Shown piece after piece: positions 7,944 through 17,297 of a DNA stretch of 64,000 bases. The position numbers and the translations under genes are program-made. How positions within the stretch are numbered: the first letter of the stretch is position 1; each line of letters starts with the position of its first letter. The notes under the pieces are model-generated. The model was not told where the DNA came from, did not search any database, and worked only from the letters and a program-made list of their open reading frames with translations. This stretch comes from Pseudanabaena galeata CCNP1313 (lineage in GTDB: Bacteria; Cyanobacteriota; Cyanobacteriia; Pseudanabaenales; Pseudanabaenaceae), in assembly GCF_029910235.1 (NCBI RefSeq), contig NZ_CP112874.1, positions 4,764,501 through 4,828,500 of the forward strand, given 5' to 3'.

Positions 7944-9428
7944 TTAAAACTCTGTCTCGTCAGGCATTTGCTTAGGTTTACCATTAACCCGCTCAGCACA
8001 GCTTTTGGAAGTAGCTTGAACTAGTTTTGCGGTGGGCCCAAAGGTGGCATCTTGATAAAGGCGATCGTATTCCCTTTGATAATGGGCTGCTACAGTCTCA
8101 TTTTGAATGGCAACTAAAACCTCATCATTAGTATGATTTGCCGCATTAGACCAATTGTGTGAACCTGTCAGCACTAAAGTGCGATCAAGAATCGCAAACT
8201 TATGGTGCAAAGTATCCCCAAACACGAGATTGGGAATACCAGCAGTTTTAATGGGTTGTTTCCATGCGCTGCTTTTGCCTGTTTTGCAATCTTGGGTAGA
8301 CTGCAAGCCCCACATATCGAGAGTTGCTGAGTAATCACGATAGGCAAATTGCGGTGATACTAACGCTCGAATTTGAACATTTTCGCGTTGACGCTCTTCG
8401 AGAATTGTAGAAATGAATTGATCGGTATAGACAAATAGAGCCATATCGACATTGCTTTTGGTTCCTGCGATCGCCGTTGCAATTAGTCCATTACTAGTTT
8501 GCTCTCGGGCGGTATCTCTAGGGTCTGGTGAAAACTTGATGCGGATTTGTGCACCACCAATAATCAGATAATCAATTTTACGGGAAGGTTTTTTAGTGCC
8601 AAATAAACTATCTGGCTTGCCATTTGGTCCATCCCCCCACATTAGGTTAAATTCTTTCTTAAATCTTGCAGCAAGTTCTTTGCTGTCTATACGCATAAGA
8701 TTGTTCGCATTACCTCTAGTCTCAGGTCTAGTAAAGTCACCATGAATATCGCTCATGGTCAAGTTGGCTGAGCCAAATAAAACAATCTGATCATCAATCA
8801 CCATAAATTTATGGTGCATTAGCCCACTGCCTTTTGAGCCATCGGCGGTATCATCAATCCAAGGAACATTGGTAACTTTGATTAACCGCAAACCATCACG
8901 ACGATCCAATTCATCTTCACTTAAGCGACCGTCATTGTTAATATCGGCAAATTTTTGAAATTCTTGGTAGCGCTCGCGATCGCGGGAATTCAGCTTCTCA
9001 ATTTCGTCAGGATTTAATTCACTCCAAGCCCGACTATAGCTATTTTCAAGAATCAGTCGAACGTTGACACCCCGCAATCTTGCATCGACGATGGCTTTAG
9101 CAATATTTGGCAAGCGTAATTCTTGAACAGCAACATCAAGGCTGAATTTAGCATTGCTGACATTATCAATCATTACTCTTTCAAGATTGTCCCCCAAACG
9201 CTCGATTTTACGATATGGATCGGTGTATCGCGCGGATTGATTTTGATTAAAGAATACTTGAATATTTGGATGCTGTGGTAAGGCTGGAACGATACCAGAA
9301 TCAGATTGGCAAGCATTTGCCGCGATCGCTATTAATATAGCTACACCACAAAACAGCAGCCAATAAACGATCTTTCGGGGTAGCGATCGAAATTGATGAT
9401 GGAGGCGCGAATAGGTCACATAACCCAT
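7944..9428 (-). CDS. Phospholipase D-like protein with an inserted EF-hand
   Basis: 494 residues. A hydrophobic N-terminal helix (about 20-38, ending ANAC) suggests export or membrane anchoring; a lipoprotein is possible but the lipobox is poor. Two HKD half-sites form one active site: HHKFMVIDDQIVLFGSANLT-type at about 205-224 and HHKFAILDRTLVLTGSHNWS-type at about 408-427. The family cleaves phosphodiesters in lipids or DNA. A canonical calcium loop, DINNDGRLSEDE at 162-173 with ligands at positions 1,3,5,7,9,12, interrupts the first half-domain. Substrate is unknown. Confidence 0.85.
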   Translation of the reverse strand: MGYVTYSRLHHQFRSLPRKIVYWLLFCGVAILIAIAANACQSDSGIVPALPQHPNIQVFFNQNQSARYTDPYRKIERLGDNLERVMIDNVSNAKFSLDVAVQELRLPNIAKAIVDARLRGVNVRLILENSYSRAWSELNPDEIEKLNSRDRERYQEFQKFADINNDGRLSEDELDRRDGLRLIKVTNVPWIDDTADGSKGSGLMHHKFMVIDDQIVLFGSANLTMSDIHGDFTRPETRGNANNLMRIDSKELAARFKKEFNLMWGDGPNGKPDSLFGTKKPSRKIDYLIIGGAQIRIKFSPDPRDTAREQTSNGLIATAIAGTKSNVDMALFVYTDQFISTILEERQRENVQIRALVSPQFAYRDYSATLDMWGLQSTQDCKTGKSSAWKQPIKTAGIPNLVFGDTLHHKFAILDRTLVLTGSHNWSNAANHTNDEVLVAIQNETVAAHYQREYDRLYQDATFGPTAKLVQATSKSCAERVNGKPKQMPDETEF

Positions 9429-9511
9429 ACATGCAAGACTTCAAATTTTGTAATCCTAGTCTACAGCTTTAGCACGAAATCTAGTCCTTAGTTAGCTAAT
9501 AATCGCCATTA

Positions 9512-9700
9512 TTAGCTAACTTGGCTTACTTTACCTTGATCGACGGCTTTCATGAGATATTCCAAGGCTTCGTAATCAGGATCGGTAATGTATCCTTGCT
9601 CAGAAAGCTCATGATTAATCATGTTTTCCAGTTCAGGTGTAAGTCTTTTAATGAGGAGAGCACGGTTGACTAAGTTTCTGATGACACTCTTGTTGTTCAT
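9512..9700 (-). CDS. Small conserved cyanobacterial protein
   Basis: 62 residues, rich in charged residues and probably helical (LTPELENMINHELSEQGYITDPDYEALEYLMKAVDQG). No domain is recognised. Similar short proteins seem common in cyanobacteria, from memory of the pattern rather than a search. It stands alone between the PLD gene and the cysteine-cluster gene. The Shine-Dalgarno is weak. Confidence 0.6.
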   Translation of the reverse strand: MNNKSVIRNLVNRALLIKRLTPELENMINHELSEQGYITDPDYEALEYLMKAVDQGKVSQVS

Positions 9701-9913
9701 GATTTTTTACTAGGCGTATATTACGAAAGAGGCTGAACTAGAGGAAAACCTGTTTTGCGGGTGATGATAAGTCGTAATTGACTTGATATATCGTCATTCC
9801 TTTTGGACTACCTCTATAAAAATAAGTTTCCGCCAAAATCAGAGCTTCAGATGTGACTGGTATCTATACATAGATGTGACTCTTATATATATAAATGGGT
9901 GATCAGAGTCACT

Positions 9914-9952
9914 AAAAAGAGATGGCGGTGCGAAGCACCGCCATCTCTTTTT
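9914..9952. terminator. Hairpin with T tail after the YkgJ gene
   Basis: Perfect 18-bp stem around GAA with GGCGGTGC-GAA-GCACCGCC at the tip and A/T runs at the base. Read on the minus strand it lies just past the stop of the cysteine-cluster gene and looks like an intrinsic terminator. The tip belongs to the constant-loop palindrome family. The remaining ~210 bp up to 9700 shows nothing else. Confidence 0.7.
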
Positions 9953-10306
9953 TCAAGTAGCACTAATTGCTTGCTCAAAGCGTAATAGTTCTAATGATCG
10001 ATCGCCATAAATCGACTCAATATTCTCTTCGCAACAGGCGATCGCAAAGTCATCTAGTTCTTCTGGCTCCACGCCAAACATGTCATAAAAGGTATCGGTT
10101 TCCACTCTGCAAAACCGAGGTCTTTGCTCATAGATTTTGCAGTTACGATTAAGGTGATCGAAGTTAATACACCAACCATCACTACCCACCATACTTAAGT
10201 ATTTTTGTAGCTCATCGGGGGTGAGGTAATCTGCGAGATCAGGGCGATCGCTCGGATCGAGATGACAGCAAGCGCCACAGCCGCTAATACATTGCCAAGT
10301 TGCCAT
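9953..10306 (-). CDS. YkgJ-family cysteine cluster protein
   Basis: 117 residues. The family binds zinc or an Fe-S cluster through conserved cysteines, visible here as CISGCGACC, then a CxxY/CRV pair (CKIYEQRPRFCRVE) and a late ACC. The tryptophan-cysteine opening and YEQRPRFCR are diagnostic. Biochemical role is unknown; links to protein modification have been suggested for the family. It stands alone with its own terminator. Confidence 0.85.
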   Translation of the reverse strand: MATWQCISGCGACCHLDPSDRPDLADYLTPDELQKYLSMVGSDGWCINFDHLNRNCKIYEQRPRFCRVETDTFYDMFGVEPEELDDFAIACCEENIESIYGDRSLELLRFEQAISAT

Positions 10307-10352
10307 TTTATATTTTCTACTTTATACGTTTATCCAAATATAGCTTTATACC

Positions 10353-10436
10353 AAAACCCAAGAAGTGAGTGGCGGCGCTACACGCCGTCACTCACTTCTT
10401 GGGTTTTAATGTTCTCGCCGAAGGTGAGAACATTAA
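10353..10436. repeat. Two hairpins: constant-loop family copy 3 plus GAA-loop hairpin
   Basis: 10353-10407 has the AAAACCCAA base, a GAAGTGAGTG middle and a slightly decayed GGCGGCG tip. Directly after it, 10406-10436 forms a second perfect stem (TTAATGTTCTCGCC-GAA-complement). They lie between two minus-strand genes and end just before the hydrolase stop at 10440. Confidence 0.7.
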
Positions 10437-10439
10437 ACG

Positions 10440-11327
10440 CTATACAGACATGTACCAATCTCGAATTAATTTATTCACGATTTGAGGGCTTTCATCGTGG
10501 GGGCAATGCCCTGCATTAATGTAATGCTCTGTAAGTGATGGATAAAACTCACGAAATTTTGCACCCCTAGCACGGGAATTCATCCAAGGATCACCTTCAC
10601 CCCAAATCATCAGCAATGGACAAGTCATCGCTCCCAACAACTCATCGACTTTTTTACCTTGTGGAGTACTAAATACAGATGCAAAAACCTGTGCAGCCCC
10701 CTGATCACAGGATGGACGATAAATATCTTCGACTAATTGATCGGTAACTGCGGATTGATCTAAATAGACTTTTTTGAGGGTGTTACGAATGCGCGATTTT
10801 TGGCGGACAAAGGTAAATAGTAATTGGTTTGCCCAAGGCTGGCGTAAGACTTTCTGCAAGGCTGGAGCGATCGCCTTTTGGATGGGATTGACTTTCTTAG
10901 CACCAAGGGGATTGGTGTCTGTAAATGGTCCCGCACTATTGAGCAAGATCACACCTGCCACTGATTGCGGATAATCGGCGGCTACACATAAAGCAGAATA
11001 ACCACCAAGAGAATTCCCAGCTATTACGGTTGGTCGTTGAACTTGTTCGGTAATAAAATCATGGAGTTGATCCCGCCAAAGATGACCGCTATATTGCCAT
11101 GCAGGTTTTTGCGATCGCCCAAAGCCTAACAAGTCGATCGCATATACTTCAAACTCTTGACTAAGTTCCGAGATATTCTTGCGCCAGTGATCGGTGGATG
11201 CGCCAAACCCATGCACTAAGAGCAAAGGTGGACGCTGAGCATTATTTCCCGCTTTGACAAAATAAATTTTTTGTTCTCGCCACAGCCAGTATTGACCAGC
11301 GATCGCTTCAGTACTTGTTAAAACCAT
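10440..11327 (-). CDS. Alpha/beta fold hydrolase
   Basis: 295 residues with a full hydrolase triad: nucleophile Ser in AGNSLGGYSALC, acid in MIWGEGDPWMN and His in INAGHCPHDESPQ. The oxyanion segment LLVHGFGASTDHWRKN is typical. It belongs to the group often seen in cyanobacteria and chloroplasts next to pigment or lipid genes, but the substrate cannot be read from sequence. The adjacent pst genes look unrelated. Confidence 0.85.
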   Translation of the reverse strand: MVLTSTEAIAGQYWLWREQKIYFVKAGNNAQRPPLLLVHGFGASTDHWRKNISELSQEFEVYAIDLLGFGRSQKPAWQYSGHLWRDQLHDFITEQVQRPTVIAGNSLGGYSALCVAADYPQSVAGVILLNSAGPFTDTNPLGAKKVNPIQKAIAPALQKVLRQPWANQLLFTFVRQKSRIRNTLKKVYLDQSAVTDQLVEDIYRPSCDQGAAQVFASVFSTPQGKKVDELLGAMTCPLLMIWGEGDPWMNSRARGAKFREFYPSLTEHYINAGHCPHDESPQIVNKLIRDWYMSV

Positions 11328-11354
11328 CTAACCTCAAAAACCTCTTGCTTACAA

Positions 11355-11383
11355 AGAAAGGGAGCGCAACGCGCTCCCTTTCT
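11355..11383. terminator. Hairpin between pstB and the hydrolase gene
   Basis: Perfect 13-bp stem AGAAAGGGAGCGC-AAC-complement. It lies 26 bp past the stop of pstB on the minus strand and probably ends the pst operon, just ahead of the hydrolase start. Confidence 0.65.
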
Positions 11384-11408
11384 CTATGTTAATCTCAAGC
11401 TTTAGATT

Positions 11409-12233
11409 TTATCCAAATCTGCCGCTAATGTATTCCTCAGTGGCTACTTGCTTCGGACTGCTGAAAATAATTGAAGTACGATCAATTTCTACCAACTTGC
11501 CCATCCGCTTGCCATTGTCAGCAAGCTCGGTATTAAAGAAAGCAGTCATATCAGCCGATCGCGATGCTTGTTGCATGTTGTGGGTCACGATAATCAGCGT
11601 ATATTTTTGCTTTAATTCCTGCATTAATTCTTCAATGCGAAGGGTGGAGATCGGATCAAGCGCTGAGCAAGGCTCATCCATCAAGATTACCTGTGGCTCA
11701 ACGGCGATCGCACGAGCGATACAAAGACGTTGTTGCTGACCTCCAGAAAGAGCCAAACCACTTTCCTTAAGTTTGTCTTTGACCTCATCCCAAATTGCTG
11801 CGGATCGCAATGATTTTTCCACCAAATCATCCATGTCCTTCTTAGAACCCTTAAAGCCATTAATCCTTGGTCCAAAGGCAATATTTTCATAGATTGACTT
11901 GGGGAAGGGATTGGGGCGCTGAAATACCATACCAATGTGACGACGTACTGCTACTGCGTCAATCTTGGGATCGTATAGGTCAATACCATTAAAAGTAATT
12001 GATCCTTTAACTCTAGCGCCTTCAATCAAGTCATTGAGTCGGTTGAAGCATCTTAAGATTGTACTTTTACCACAGCCTGATGGTCCAATAAAAGCAGTGA
12101 TTTGATTTTTCAAGATATCTAAGGAAACCCCAGCAACCGCAGGGGTATTAGAGCTATAAAAAACATTCACTTCATTTGCCTTCAAGACAATATCGTGAGT
12201 TGAAGGATTATTCTCGGTTAGATTCATTGTCAA
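11409..12233 (-). CDS. pstB: Phosphate ABC transporter ATP-binding protein PstB
   Basis: 274 residues, the normal PstB length. It powers phosphate import by hydrolysing ATP at the inner face of the membrane. Walker [10 protein letters not shown], signature LSGGQQQR, Walker [13 protein letters not shown] and switch His in IIVTHNMQQ are all present. [13 protein letters not shown] and the [16 protein letters not shown] segment are typical of PstB. It is the last gene of pstS-C-A-B, 75 bp after pstA. Confidence 0.97.
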   Translation of the reverse strand: MTMNLTENNPSTHDIVLKANEVNVFYSSNTPAVAGVSLDILKNQITAFIGPSGCGKSTILRCFNRLNDLIEGARVKGSITFNGIDLYDPKIDAVAVRRHIGMVFQRPNPFPKSIYENIAFGPRINGFKGSKKDMDDLVEKSLRSAAIWDEVKDKLKESGLALSGGQQQRLCIARAIAVEPQVILMDEPCSALDPISTLRIEELMQELKQKYTLIIVTHNMQQASRSADMTAFFNTELADNGKRMGKLVEIDRTSIIFSSPKQVATEEYISGRFG

Positions 12234-12308
12234 AAACCAAATTTGTATTTTTACGCTTCACTTAGGTGATCGCAGTCATTAAGCAAGAATTAGACTAATT
12301 CAGACTGT

Positions 12309-13280
12309 TTAGCTCACTTTATTGCGGATGAAGATAGCCAGAAGGTTCATACCCAAAACCAAAACTAACAAAACGATAATTCCTGCGGAAGCCAAGGTTT
12401 GAAATTCTGGCTTGGGATTACCTACCCAATCATAAATTTGGTAAGGTAACACTGAGAAAAAGTTATCGTTTGACCATAATGTATCAGTGAATACATCTCC
12501 AAATCTACCACTAAACAAAGCTCCAAAGTTAATCGGGGATGGTTTGGGATCAAACAAAACTGTACCTGCTCCTAAAACCACAATTGGTGCAGTTTCCCCA
12601 ATACCTCTAGATGAAGAAATGATCACCGCAGTCATGATCCCTGGCAAGGCAGCAGGCAAAACATGGTTAGAAATAGTTTGCCACTTGGTTGCACCAACGC
12701 CATAGGAGGCTTGCCGTATCGACTGAGGTACTGCGCGAATTGCTTCTCTAGAAATCACAATAACTGGTGGCAAAATCAGTAAGGTAATTGTCAGCACTCC
12801 AGCCAATAAAACTGAACGACCGCCAAATATACCTTGTACAAATAGTCCTAAGCCTAGCAATCCGTAAATAATTGAAGGAATACCCGCTAAGTTATAGATA
12901 TTTAAGTCAATTATGTCAGTAAACCAGTTTTTGGGGGCATATTCCTCCAAATAAATGGCGGAACTGACTCCAATAGGAACTACTAAGATTAATACATAGG
13001 CGAGCATCCATACTGATCCCCAGATTGCAGCTCGATAGCCAGATTCTTCGGGGCGACGGGATGGGAAGTTGTTAAATAGGTCCCCATTTAGGCGACTAGC
13101 TCCATCGGAGCTAACATCAAAAATCAAGAAAATAAGTACAGCTAGCCCGAAGAATGCTGAAAAAACACAAAAATAAGCGAATATTTTGCCCCAGAAATTT
13201 CTGGAATCTAACTGAGGATCAAATTTTGAAGAACCAGCTGGAATGTCGCTGGACTCTAAAATGTCTATACCTTTAGTCAT
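12309..13280 (-). CDS. pstA: Phosphate ABC transporter permease PstA
   Basis: 323 residues from ATG 13280, which overlaps the pstC stop by 8 bp and implies translational coupling. A longer start at 13331 would overlap pstC by 59 bp and is less likely. Six membrane segments are expected; the permease EAA-type loop is visible as [26 protein letters not shown]. The N-terminal ~40 residues are hydrophilic. It pairs with PstC to form the phosphate channel. Confidence 0.94.
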   Translation of the reverse strand: MTKGIDILESSDIPAGSSKFDPQLDSRNFWGKIFAYFCVFSAFFGLAVLIFLIFDVSSDGASRLNGDLFNNFPSRRPEESGYRAAIWGSVWMLAYVLILVVPIGVSSAIYLEEYAPKNWFTDIIDLNIYNLAGIPSIIYGLLGLGLFVQGIFGGRSVLLAGVLTITLLILPPVIVISREAIRAVPQSIRQASYGVGATKWQTISNHVLPAALPGIMTAVIISSSRGIGETAPIVVLGAGTVLFDPKPSPINFGALFSGRFGDVFTDTLWSNDNFFSVLPYQIYDWVGNPKPEFQTLASAGIIVLLVLVLGMNLLAIFIRNKVS

Positions 13281-14235
13281 AAGTTTCTTGGAACCGTTTG
13301 CTAATCGTCTTGCTGATAATGTTGAGAGCAAGGGTGATCAAAAATAGGGTCATACCAACCGCAAAAAGGGCTTGGTATTCCACACTGCCAACTCGCGAGT
13401 CACCCTTAGCGACTTGGGCGATGTAAGCGGTCATCGTGCCAACGGTCTGTCTAGGATCAAAGGTTAGGGTAGGACGTTGACCTGCGGCGATCGCCACAAT
13501 CATCGTCTCACCGACTGCACGGGATATACCCAGAATAATTGCGGCACAAATTCCCGAAAGAGCCGCAGGCAAAACAACTTGAAGTGAAACTTCTTTTCTG
13601 GTGGAGCCAAGTCCAAAGGCGGCTTCTCGGAGCGCCAATGGCACAGCGACCATAGCATCAGTACTAACGGAGGCGATCGTGGGGATGATCATTACACCCA
13701 TAACTAAGCCAGCGCTTAATGCGTTAAATCCGTTCAGATTAGGAATGAATTTTTCGAGAAAAGGAGTAATAAAGGTAAGCGCAAAGTAGCCATAGACAAC
13801 TGTGGGTACACCAGCTAAAAGCTCGATCGCAGGTCTTAAAAGCTTAGAGACTCTCGGTGAGGCATATTCTGATAGATAGACCGCTGTGGCTAATCCTAGA
13901 GGTGTTGCCACAATCATCGCAATTACTGCCACAAGGATTGTGCCATTGACCGTCGGCCATACACAAAATTCCTTAGTCGCGAACTGCGGTGTCCAGTTAC
14001 AACTGTAACTACCATCTGCGAGGGTTTTGCCAAATAAAAACTCACCAACGCTGACATTGCCAAAAAAGTTGATTGTTTCTGATGCAAGGATATAGACGAT
14101 CGCAAGAGTGGTAAATACGGAAATAATAGCGGCTAGCATTAAAGCATAACCGATAGCGCTCTCACGAATATTGCGATCGGCGCGTTGATAGAGATCGAGG
14201 TCTTCAACTGGAGGGGGAATTACGGGATTTGTCAT
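13273..14235 (-). CDS. pstC: Phosphate ABC transporter permease PstC
   Basis: 320 residues with six predicted membrane helices. The EAA-like loop reads [20 protein letters not shown] and the PstC-typical [27 protein letters not shown] is present. A loop of about 40 residues between helices 1 and 2 ([17 protein letters not shown]) faces the periplasm. It follows pstS by 78 bp and overlaps pstA. Confidence 0.95.
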   Translation of the reverse strand: MTNPVIPPPVEDLDLYQRADRNIRESAIGYALMLAAIISVFTTLAIVYILASETINFFGNVSVGEFLFGKTLADGSYSCNWTPQFATKEFCVWPTVNGTILVAVIAMIVATPLGLATAVYLSEYASPRVSKLLRPAIELLAGVPTVVYGYFALTFITPFLEKFIPNLNGFNALSAGLVMGVMIIPTIASVSTDAMVAVPLALREAAFGLGSTRKEVSLQVVLPAALSGICAAIILGISRAVGETMIVAIAAGQRPTLTFDPRQTVGTMTAYIAQVAKGDSRVGSVEYQALFAVGMTLFLITLALNIISKTISKRFQETYD

Positions 14236-14266
14236 AAGGGTTCCTAATCAAGTACATCAAAAGTCA

Positions 14267-14292
14267 AAGCCCCCCATCGGATAGGAGGGCTT
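14267..14292. terminator. Hairpin in the pstS-pstC gap
   Basis: AAGCCCCCC pairs with GGAGGGCTT (one mismatch) in the 78-bp gap. Placed after pstS, it could partly stop transcription or stabilise the pstS mRNA, which would give the excess of binding protein over permease usual for ABC importers. This is inference. Confidence 0.45.
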
Positions 14293-14313
14293 AGCTCAAA
14301 AACTAAATCAAGA

Positions 14314-15396
14314 TTACTTCAACAAATCAACGATGGGAGTACCAGCCTTAGCATCGTGGAAGGTGGAACCAGTCTTGCCAGTCTTGACGCGCTCGGCAAT
14401 TAAGGCATCAGCAGCACTAGGAAGAGCTACATAACCCACTTCCTTAGCCAGCTTGCTTTGATTAGCGACGTAGAAGTCAACGAAAGCCTTAACTTCAGGA
14501 CGTGAATAGGATTTCTTGTTGATGTAGATCAACATAGGACGAGACAAAGGTGAGTACTTACCAGTGTTGATATTGTCGGCAGTTGGCGCAACACAGCCAG
14601 CACCACCATCAATTTCTACAGCACTTAAAGTAGCGGCGTTTTCTTCAAAGTAAGCAACACCAAAGAATCCTAGTGCATTCTTATCGCCTTGCACACCCTT
14701 AACGATGATGTTGTCATCTTCGCTAGGTTGGAAGTCAGTGCGGCTGACCTTAGACTTGCCATTGATCGCTTCGGTGAAGTAGTCAAAAGTACCAGAGTCA
14801 GCACCAGGACCAAAGAGCGCCAGTTTAGCATCAGGAAAATCAGGGCGAACTTGATTCCAGTTGGTGATCTTGCCTTGAGCATCAGGAGACCACATGGTCT
14901 TCAGTTCAGCAACGGTCAAACATTTTGCCCAAGTGTTTTCCTTGTTGACAACTACGGTCAAACCATCAACAGCTACAGGAATTTCCACAAACTCCACACC
15001 GTTCTTCTTGCAATCTTCTTCTTCTGCTTTTTTGATAGGACGAGAAGCATTGGAGATATCGGTATCACCAGCACAGAATTTCTTGAAGCCACCGCCAGTA
15101 CCGCTAGTACCGACAGGAACTTTTACTCCAGGATTTGCCTTGGCGAATTCTTCAGCAACAGCCTTAGATATTGGTGCAACGGTGCTAGAACCATCAACAG
15201 TAACGTTGCCAGACAAATTAGAAGCTGCTGGTGCAGCATCTTTAGCCGCCGTTGTTTGTGTCGCTGCGGGGGTAGTTTCACCAGTGGTAGAGGCTGTAGG
15301 AGTGCCGCTACCACTACAGGAGGCTAGAACTGCGGCAAGTGTAACACCAGCTACAAACTTGACTACACTACGATTGATACTCTTTTTAGACATCAT
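14314..15396 (-). CDS. pstS: Phosphate-binding lipoprotein PstS
   Basis: 360 residues. An N-terminal signal ends in the lipobox LASC (Cys27), followed by a Ser/Thr/Ala-rich linker to about residue 60. The PBP domain shows the phosphate-binding signatures [40 protein letters not shown] and [12 protein letters not shown]. It captures phosphate in the periplasm and hands it to PstCA. It is the first gene of the operon and has a Pho-box-like repeat 90 bp upstream. Confidence 0.96.
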   Translation of the reverse strand: MMSKKSINRSVVKFVAGVTLAAVLASCSGSGTPTASTTGETTPAATQTTAAKDAAPAASNLSGNVTVDGSSTVAPISKAVAEEFAKANPGVKVPVGTSGTGGGFKKFCAGDTDISNASRPIKKAEEEDCKKNGVEFVEIPVAVDGLTVVVNKENTWAKCLTVAELKTMWSPDAQGKITNWNQVRPDFPDAKLALFGPGADSGTFDYFTEAINGKSKVSRTDFQPSEDDNIIVKGVQGDKNALGFFGVAYFEENAATLSAVEIDGGAGCVAPTADNINTGKYSPLSRPMLIYINKKSYSRPEVKAFVDFYVANQSKLAKEVGYVALPSAADALIAERVKTGKTGSTFHDAKAGTPIVDLLK

Positions 15397-15482
15397 AGAA
15401 ATCTTACTGCGATTATATCTGTTACGGTTGGCTAGGCATTTAAACTAGTTAAGATTGATACTAAACTGCATCCGTCAACACA

Positions 15483-15512
15483 AGGTTAAGGAACGTTAAA
15501 GATGCAGTTAAG
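15483..15512 (-). promoter_or_regulatory. Pho-box-like triple repeat upstream of pstS
   Basis: On the minus strand, three near-octamers CTTAACTG, TTTAACGT and CTTAACCT lie 10-12 bp apart (15505-15512, 15493-15500, 15483-15490). Cyanobacterial SphR/PhoB boxes are direct repeats of about CTTAACCT with 3-bp spacers, so phosphate-starvation control of pstSCAB is likely. The spacing deviates by one base in each gap. Confidence 0.65.
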
Positions 15513-15597
15513 TTTAGTTTGCCAAAAAGTTTTTAGGTCAAGATTAATTAACAATAAGGAGACAAGAGGGGGATGTGTTATCTCATCTAGTCTGTTT

Positions 15598-15715
15598 TAA
15601 CTTGAGCTTCGATATAGCCATTTGCGCCGTGCTAAGCACGACGCAAGCAAAAAATGGTAAGACTCGCTTAGCGAGTCTTACCATTTTTTGCTTGCGTCGA
15701 ACTGACATTAAACTA
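15598..15715. repeat. Diverged third copy of the 119-bp structured repeat
   Basis: Shares GATATAGCCATTTGCG, the TTA-loop hairpin and the outer TTCGA/TCGAA arms with 5088 and 6051. Its second hairpin has changed on both arms together (AAGACTCGC/GCGAGTCTT instead of AAGAATCGC/GCGATTCTT, and GCAAAAAATGG/CCATTTTTTGC), so pairing is kept. Confidence 0.85.
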
Positions 15716-15751
15716 AATAACTAGAGCGCTGCCCCGACTGCGTAGCCTACC

Positions 15752-15903
15752 GTGTACACACAAGTCTGTCTACGTTTGAGGGTTTAGATCCCCCCCAGCC
15801 CCCCTTGAAAAAGGGGGGAGAATTTTCTTCTTCCCCCTTTTTCAAGGGGGATTGAGGGGGATCATTAGTAGCCCATGCTATATCTGATGACTTGTGTGTA
15901 CAC
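15752..15903. repeat. MITE-like element: 15-bp inverted ends, C-rich core
   Basis: Ends GTGTACACACAAGTC and its exact complement at 15889-15903 enclose two facing CCCCCTT(N)AAGGGGG blocks (about 15790-15862). The same C-rich core occurs at 26520 and, translated in frame, inside the genes at 47422 and 53188. The adjoining GCGTAGC/GCTACG bases on both sides add further symmetry. Confidence 0.75.
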
Positions 15904-15949
15904 CGTAGCCGCGTAGCGGGAGAGACATCGCTCTAGCTTTTTGAGCTAC

Positions 15950-16786
15950 TTAACAGGCTTCAGCCTCTAATGCACAACGCAATGTTGATAAACCTTTCTT
16001 GAGTTGGCGTGAGATTGTAACTGCGCTCACTCCTAACATTTTGGCAACTTCTCTTTGAGGAAGATCTTCAATGAAGACAAACTCAACAATTTCTCTAGTG
16101 CGTTGCTCTAAGAGAGAGAGAGCTTGCTGTAAACGGAACTTCTCTTCCTGTTGTAGTTGCATATTACTTCTAGGATCGGCAACCAGATCACCGATAGAGG
16201 AAGAATCATCTTCTTCAGAACGGATTGGTGCATCAAGGCTTAAGGGAGCGCGATTTTGACAGGCGAGTTTTGCTTCTTGCCATTCGCTGAGGGTTACGCC
16301 AAGGGCATTAGCAACTTCCTTTGCGGAAGGTTCTCTTTGCAAAGTGTTACGCAATTTTTGCATTACTCGTACTGATTGCTGTTGCAAATCCATCCAACGG
16401 CGAGGGATGCGTACTGATGAGTTTTTGTCCCGTAGATAATGCTGGATTTCGCCGCGAATGTAGCGGACGGCAAAGGAGCTGAAGGCATAGCCGCGATTTA
16501 GTTCAAAGCGATCAACTGCGCCGATTAGACCCAATGCGCCCACTTGTAGTAAATCATCATATAGTTCTGAATGCCGATCAGCCCAGAAATGTACTTCTTT
16601 TTTGACTAGACCAATATTTAAGCGCACGATGCGATCGCGTAGGTATGCTGATGGTGCTTTGCGATATTGCTTGAGCAGTTCGAGGGTAGTGGTTTTGTCC
16701 GCAGATGAAAACTCACGTACTTTATGAGTAGTGATGCTCGATTGAGTAGGAATATCGGACTGAATGGTGAGTGTTGCGGTGGTCAT
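15950..16786 (-). CDS. sigF: RNA polymerase group 3 sigma factor SigF
   Basis: 278 residues with sigma regions 2 (LYDDLLQVGALGLIGAVDRF; FAVRYIRGEIQHYLRD), 3 (IPRRWMDLQQQSVRVMQKL) and 4 (LEQRTREIVEFVFIEDLPQREVAKMLGVSAVTISRQLKKGLSTL). There is no region 1.1, as in the sporulation/flagellar-type group. In Synechocystis SigF controls pilus and motility genes. The acid stretch EEDDSSSIGDLV between regions 3 and 4 is usual. No anti-sigma gene is adjacent. Confidence 0.88.
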   Translation of the reverse strand: MTTATLTIQSDIPTQSSITTHKVREFSSADKTTTLELLKQYRKAPSAYLRDRIVRLNIGLVKKEVHFWADRHSELYDDLLQVGALGLIGAVDRFELNRGYAFSSFAVRYIRGEIQHYLRDKNSSVRIPRRWMDLQQQSVRVMQKLRNTLQREPSAKEVANALGVTLSEWQEAKLACQNRAPLSLDAPIRSEEDDSSSIGDLVADPRSNMQLQQEEKFRLQQALSLLEQRTREIVEFVFIEDLPQREVAKMLGVSAVTISRQLKKGLSTLRCALEAEAC

Positions 16787-16920
16787 AGCTTTACCCTGAA
16801 CTAATCAAGCAGGTTAATTAAGTCATCAAGAACATTTCTTATTTCAATGTACTTAGATTAGGGGCTTGAGTAGCGATCGTCACCTTGCAGGCTGTTAGGG
16901 ATTTTTTGATTTTCCAAATA

Positions 16921-16951
16921 CCTAACACCTAACAGGTTGTTAGGTGTTAGG
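16921..16951. repeat. 14-bp perfect hairpin upstream of sigF
   Basis: CCTAACACCTAACA pairs exactly with TGTTAGGTGTTAGG around GGT. It stands in the 510-bp gap between the divergent sigF and hybrid kinase genes and could be an operator-like or RNA structure. Confidence 0.5.
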
Positions 16952-17021
16952 TTGAGAAAGAGCTAGAATTATATTGAATACTTTGATTCTATGGTCATTT
17001 AGTTTATTTACTTGATTGATG

Positions 17022-17174
17022 TTACGTAGAAGGAATTCTTGCCATAGCATGGGTCTGGGGCTGGCATGGGAGCGCAGCCTCTACAGAACATGAATTGTTT
17101 CAGGTAGGGGCAAATACCCCCGTGCTTGCCCTGCGGGTTTTAGAAACACAAAATAGCTACGCCATTTTGTGTTT
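17022..17174. repeat. MITE relic joined to an AAACACAAAAT hairpin
   Basis: 17022-17140 matches one half of the 166-bp MITE (GATGTTACGTAGAAG end, GGCTGGCATGGGAGCGCAGCC core, GCAAATACCCCCGTGCTTGCC) but lacks the opposite end. It runs into AAACACAAAAT ... ATTTTGTGTTT (17144-17174), a hairpin that recurs at about 27970-28000. The rest of the gap 16787-17297 shows no gene. Confidence 0.6.
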
Positions 17175-17297
17175 TGGTATTAGACATCTGGGGGCAGAAA
17201 GTTGGTCACATTAGAGAATATTAATGGATTTATCAAAATTTAACGAATTGCCTAGGTTTCAAATTAACATTAGTTCCCAATTCGTGAGCTTCTAGCT

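Noticed and set aside
14689-15327. 212-codon plus-strand ORF opposite pstS
   Set aside because: Complete overlap with the well-supported pstS gene; no domain and Ser/Arg-rich composition of an antisense shadow.
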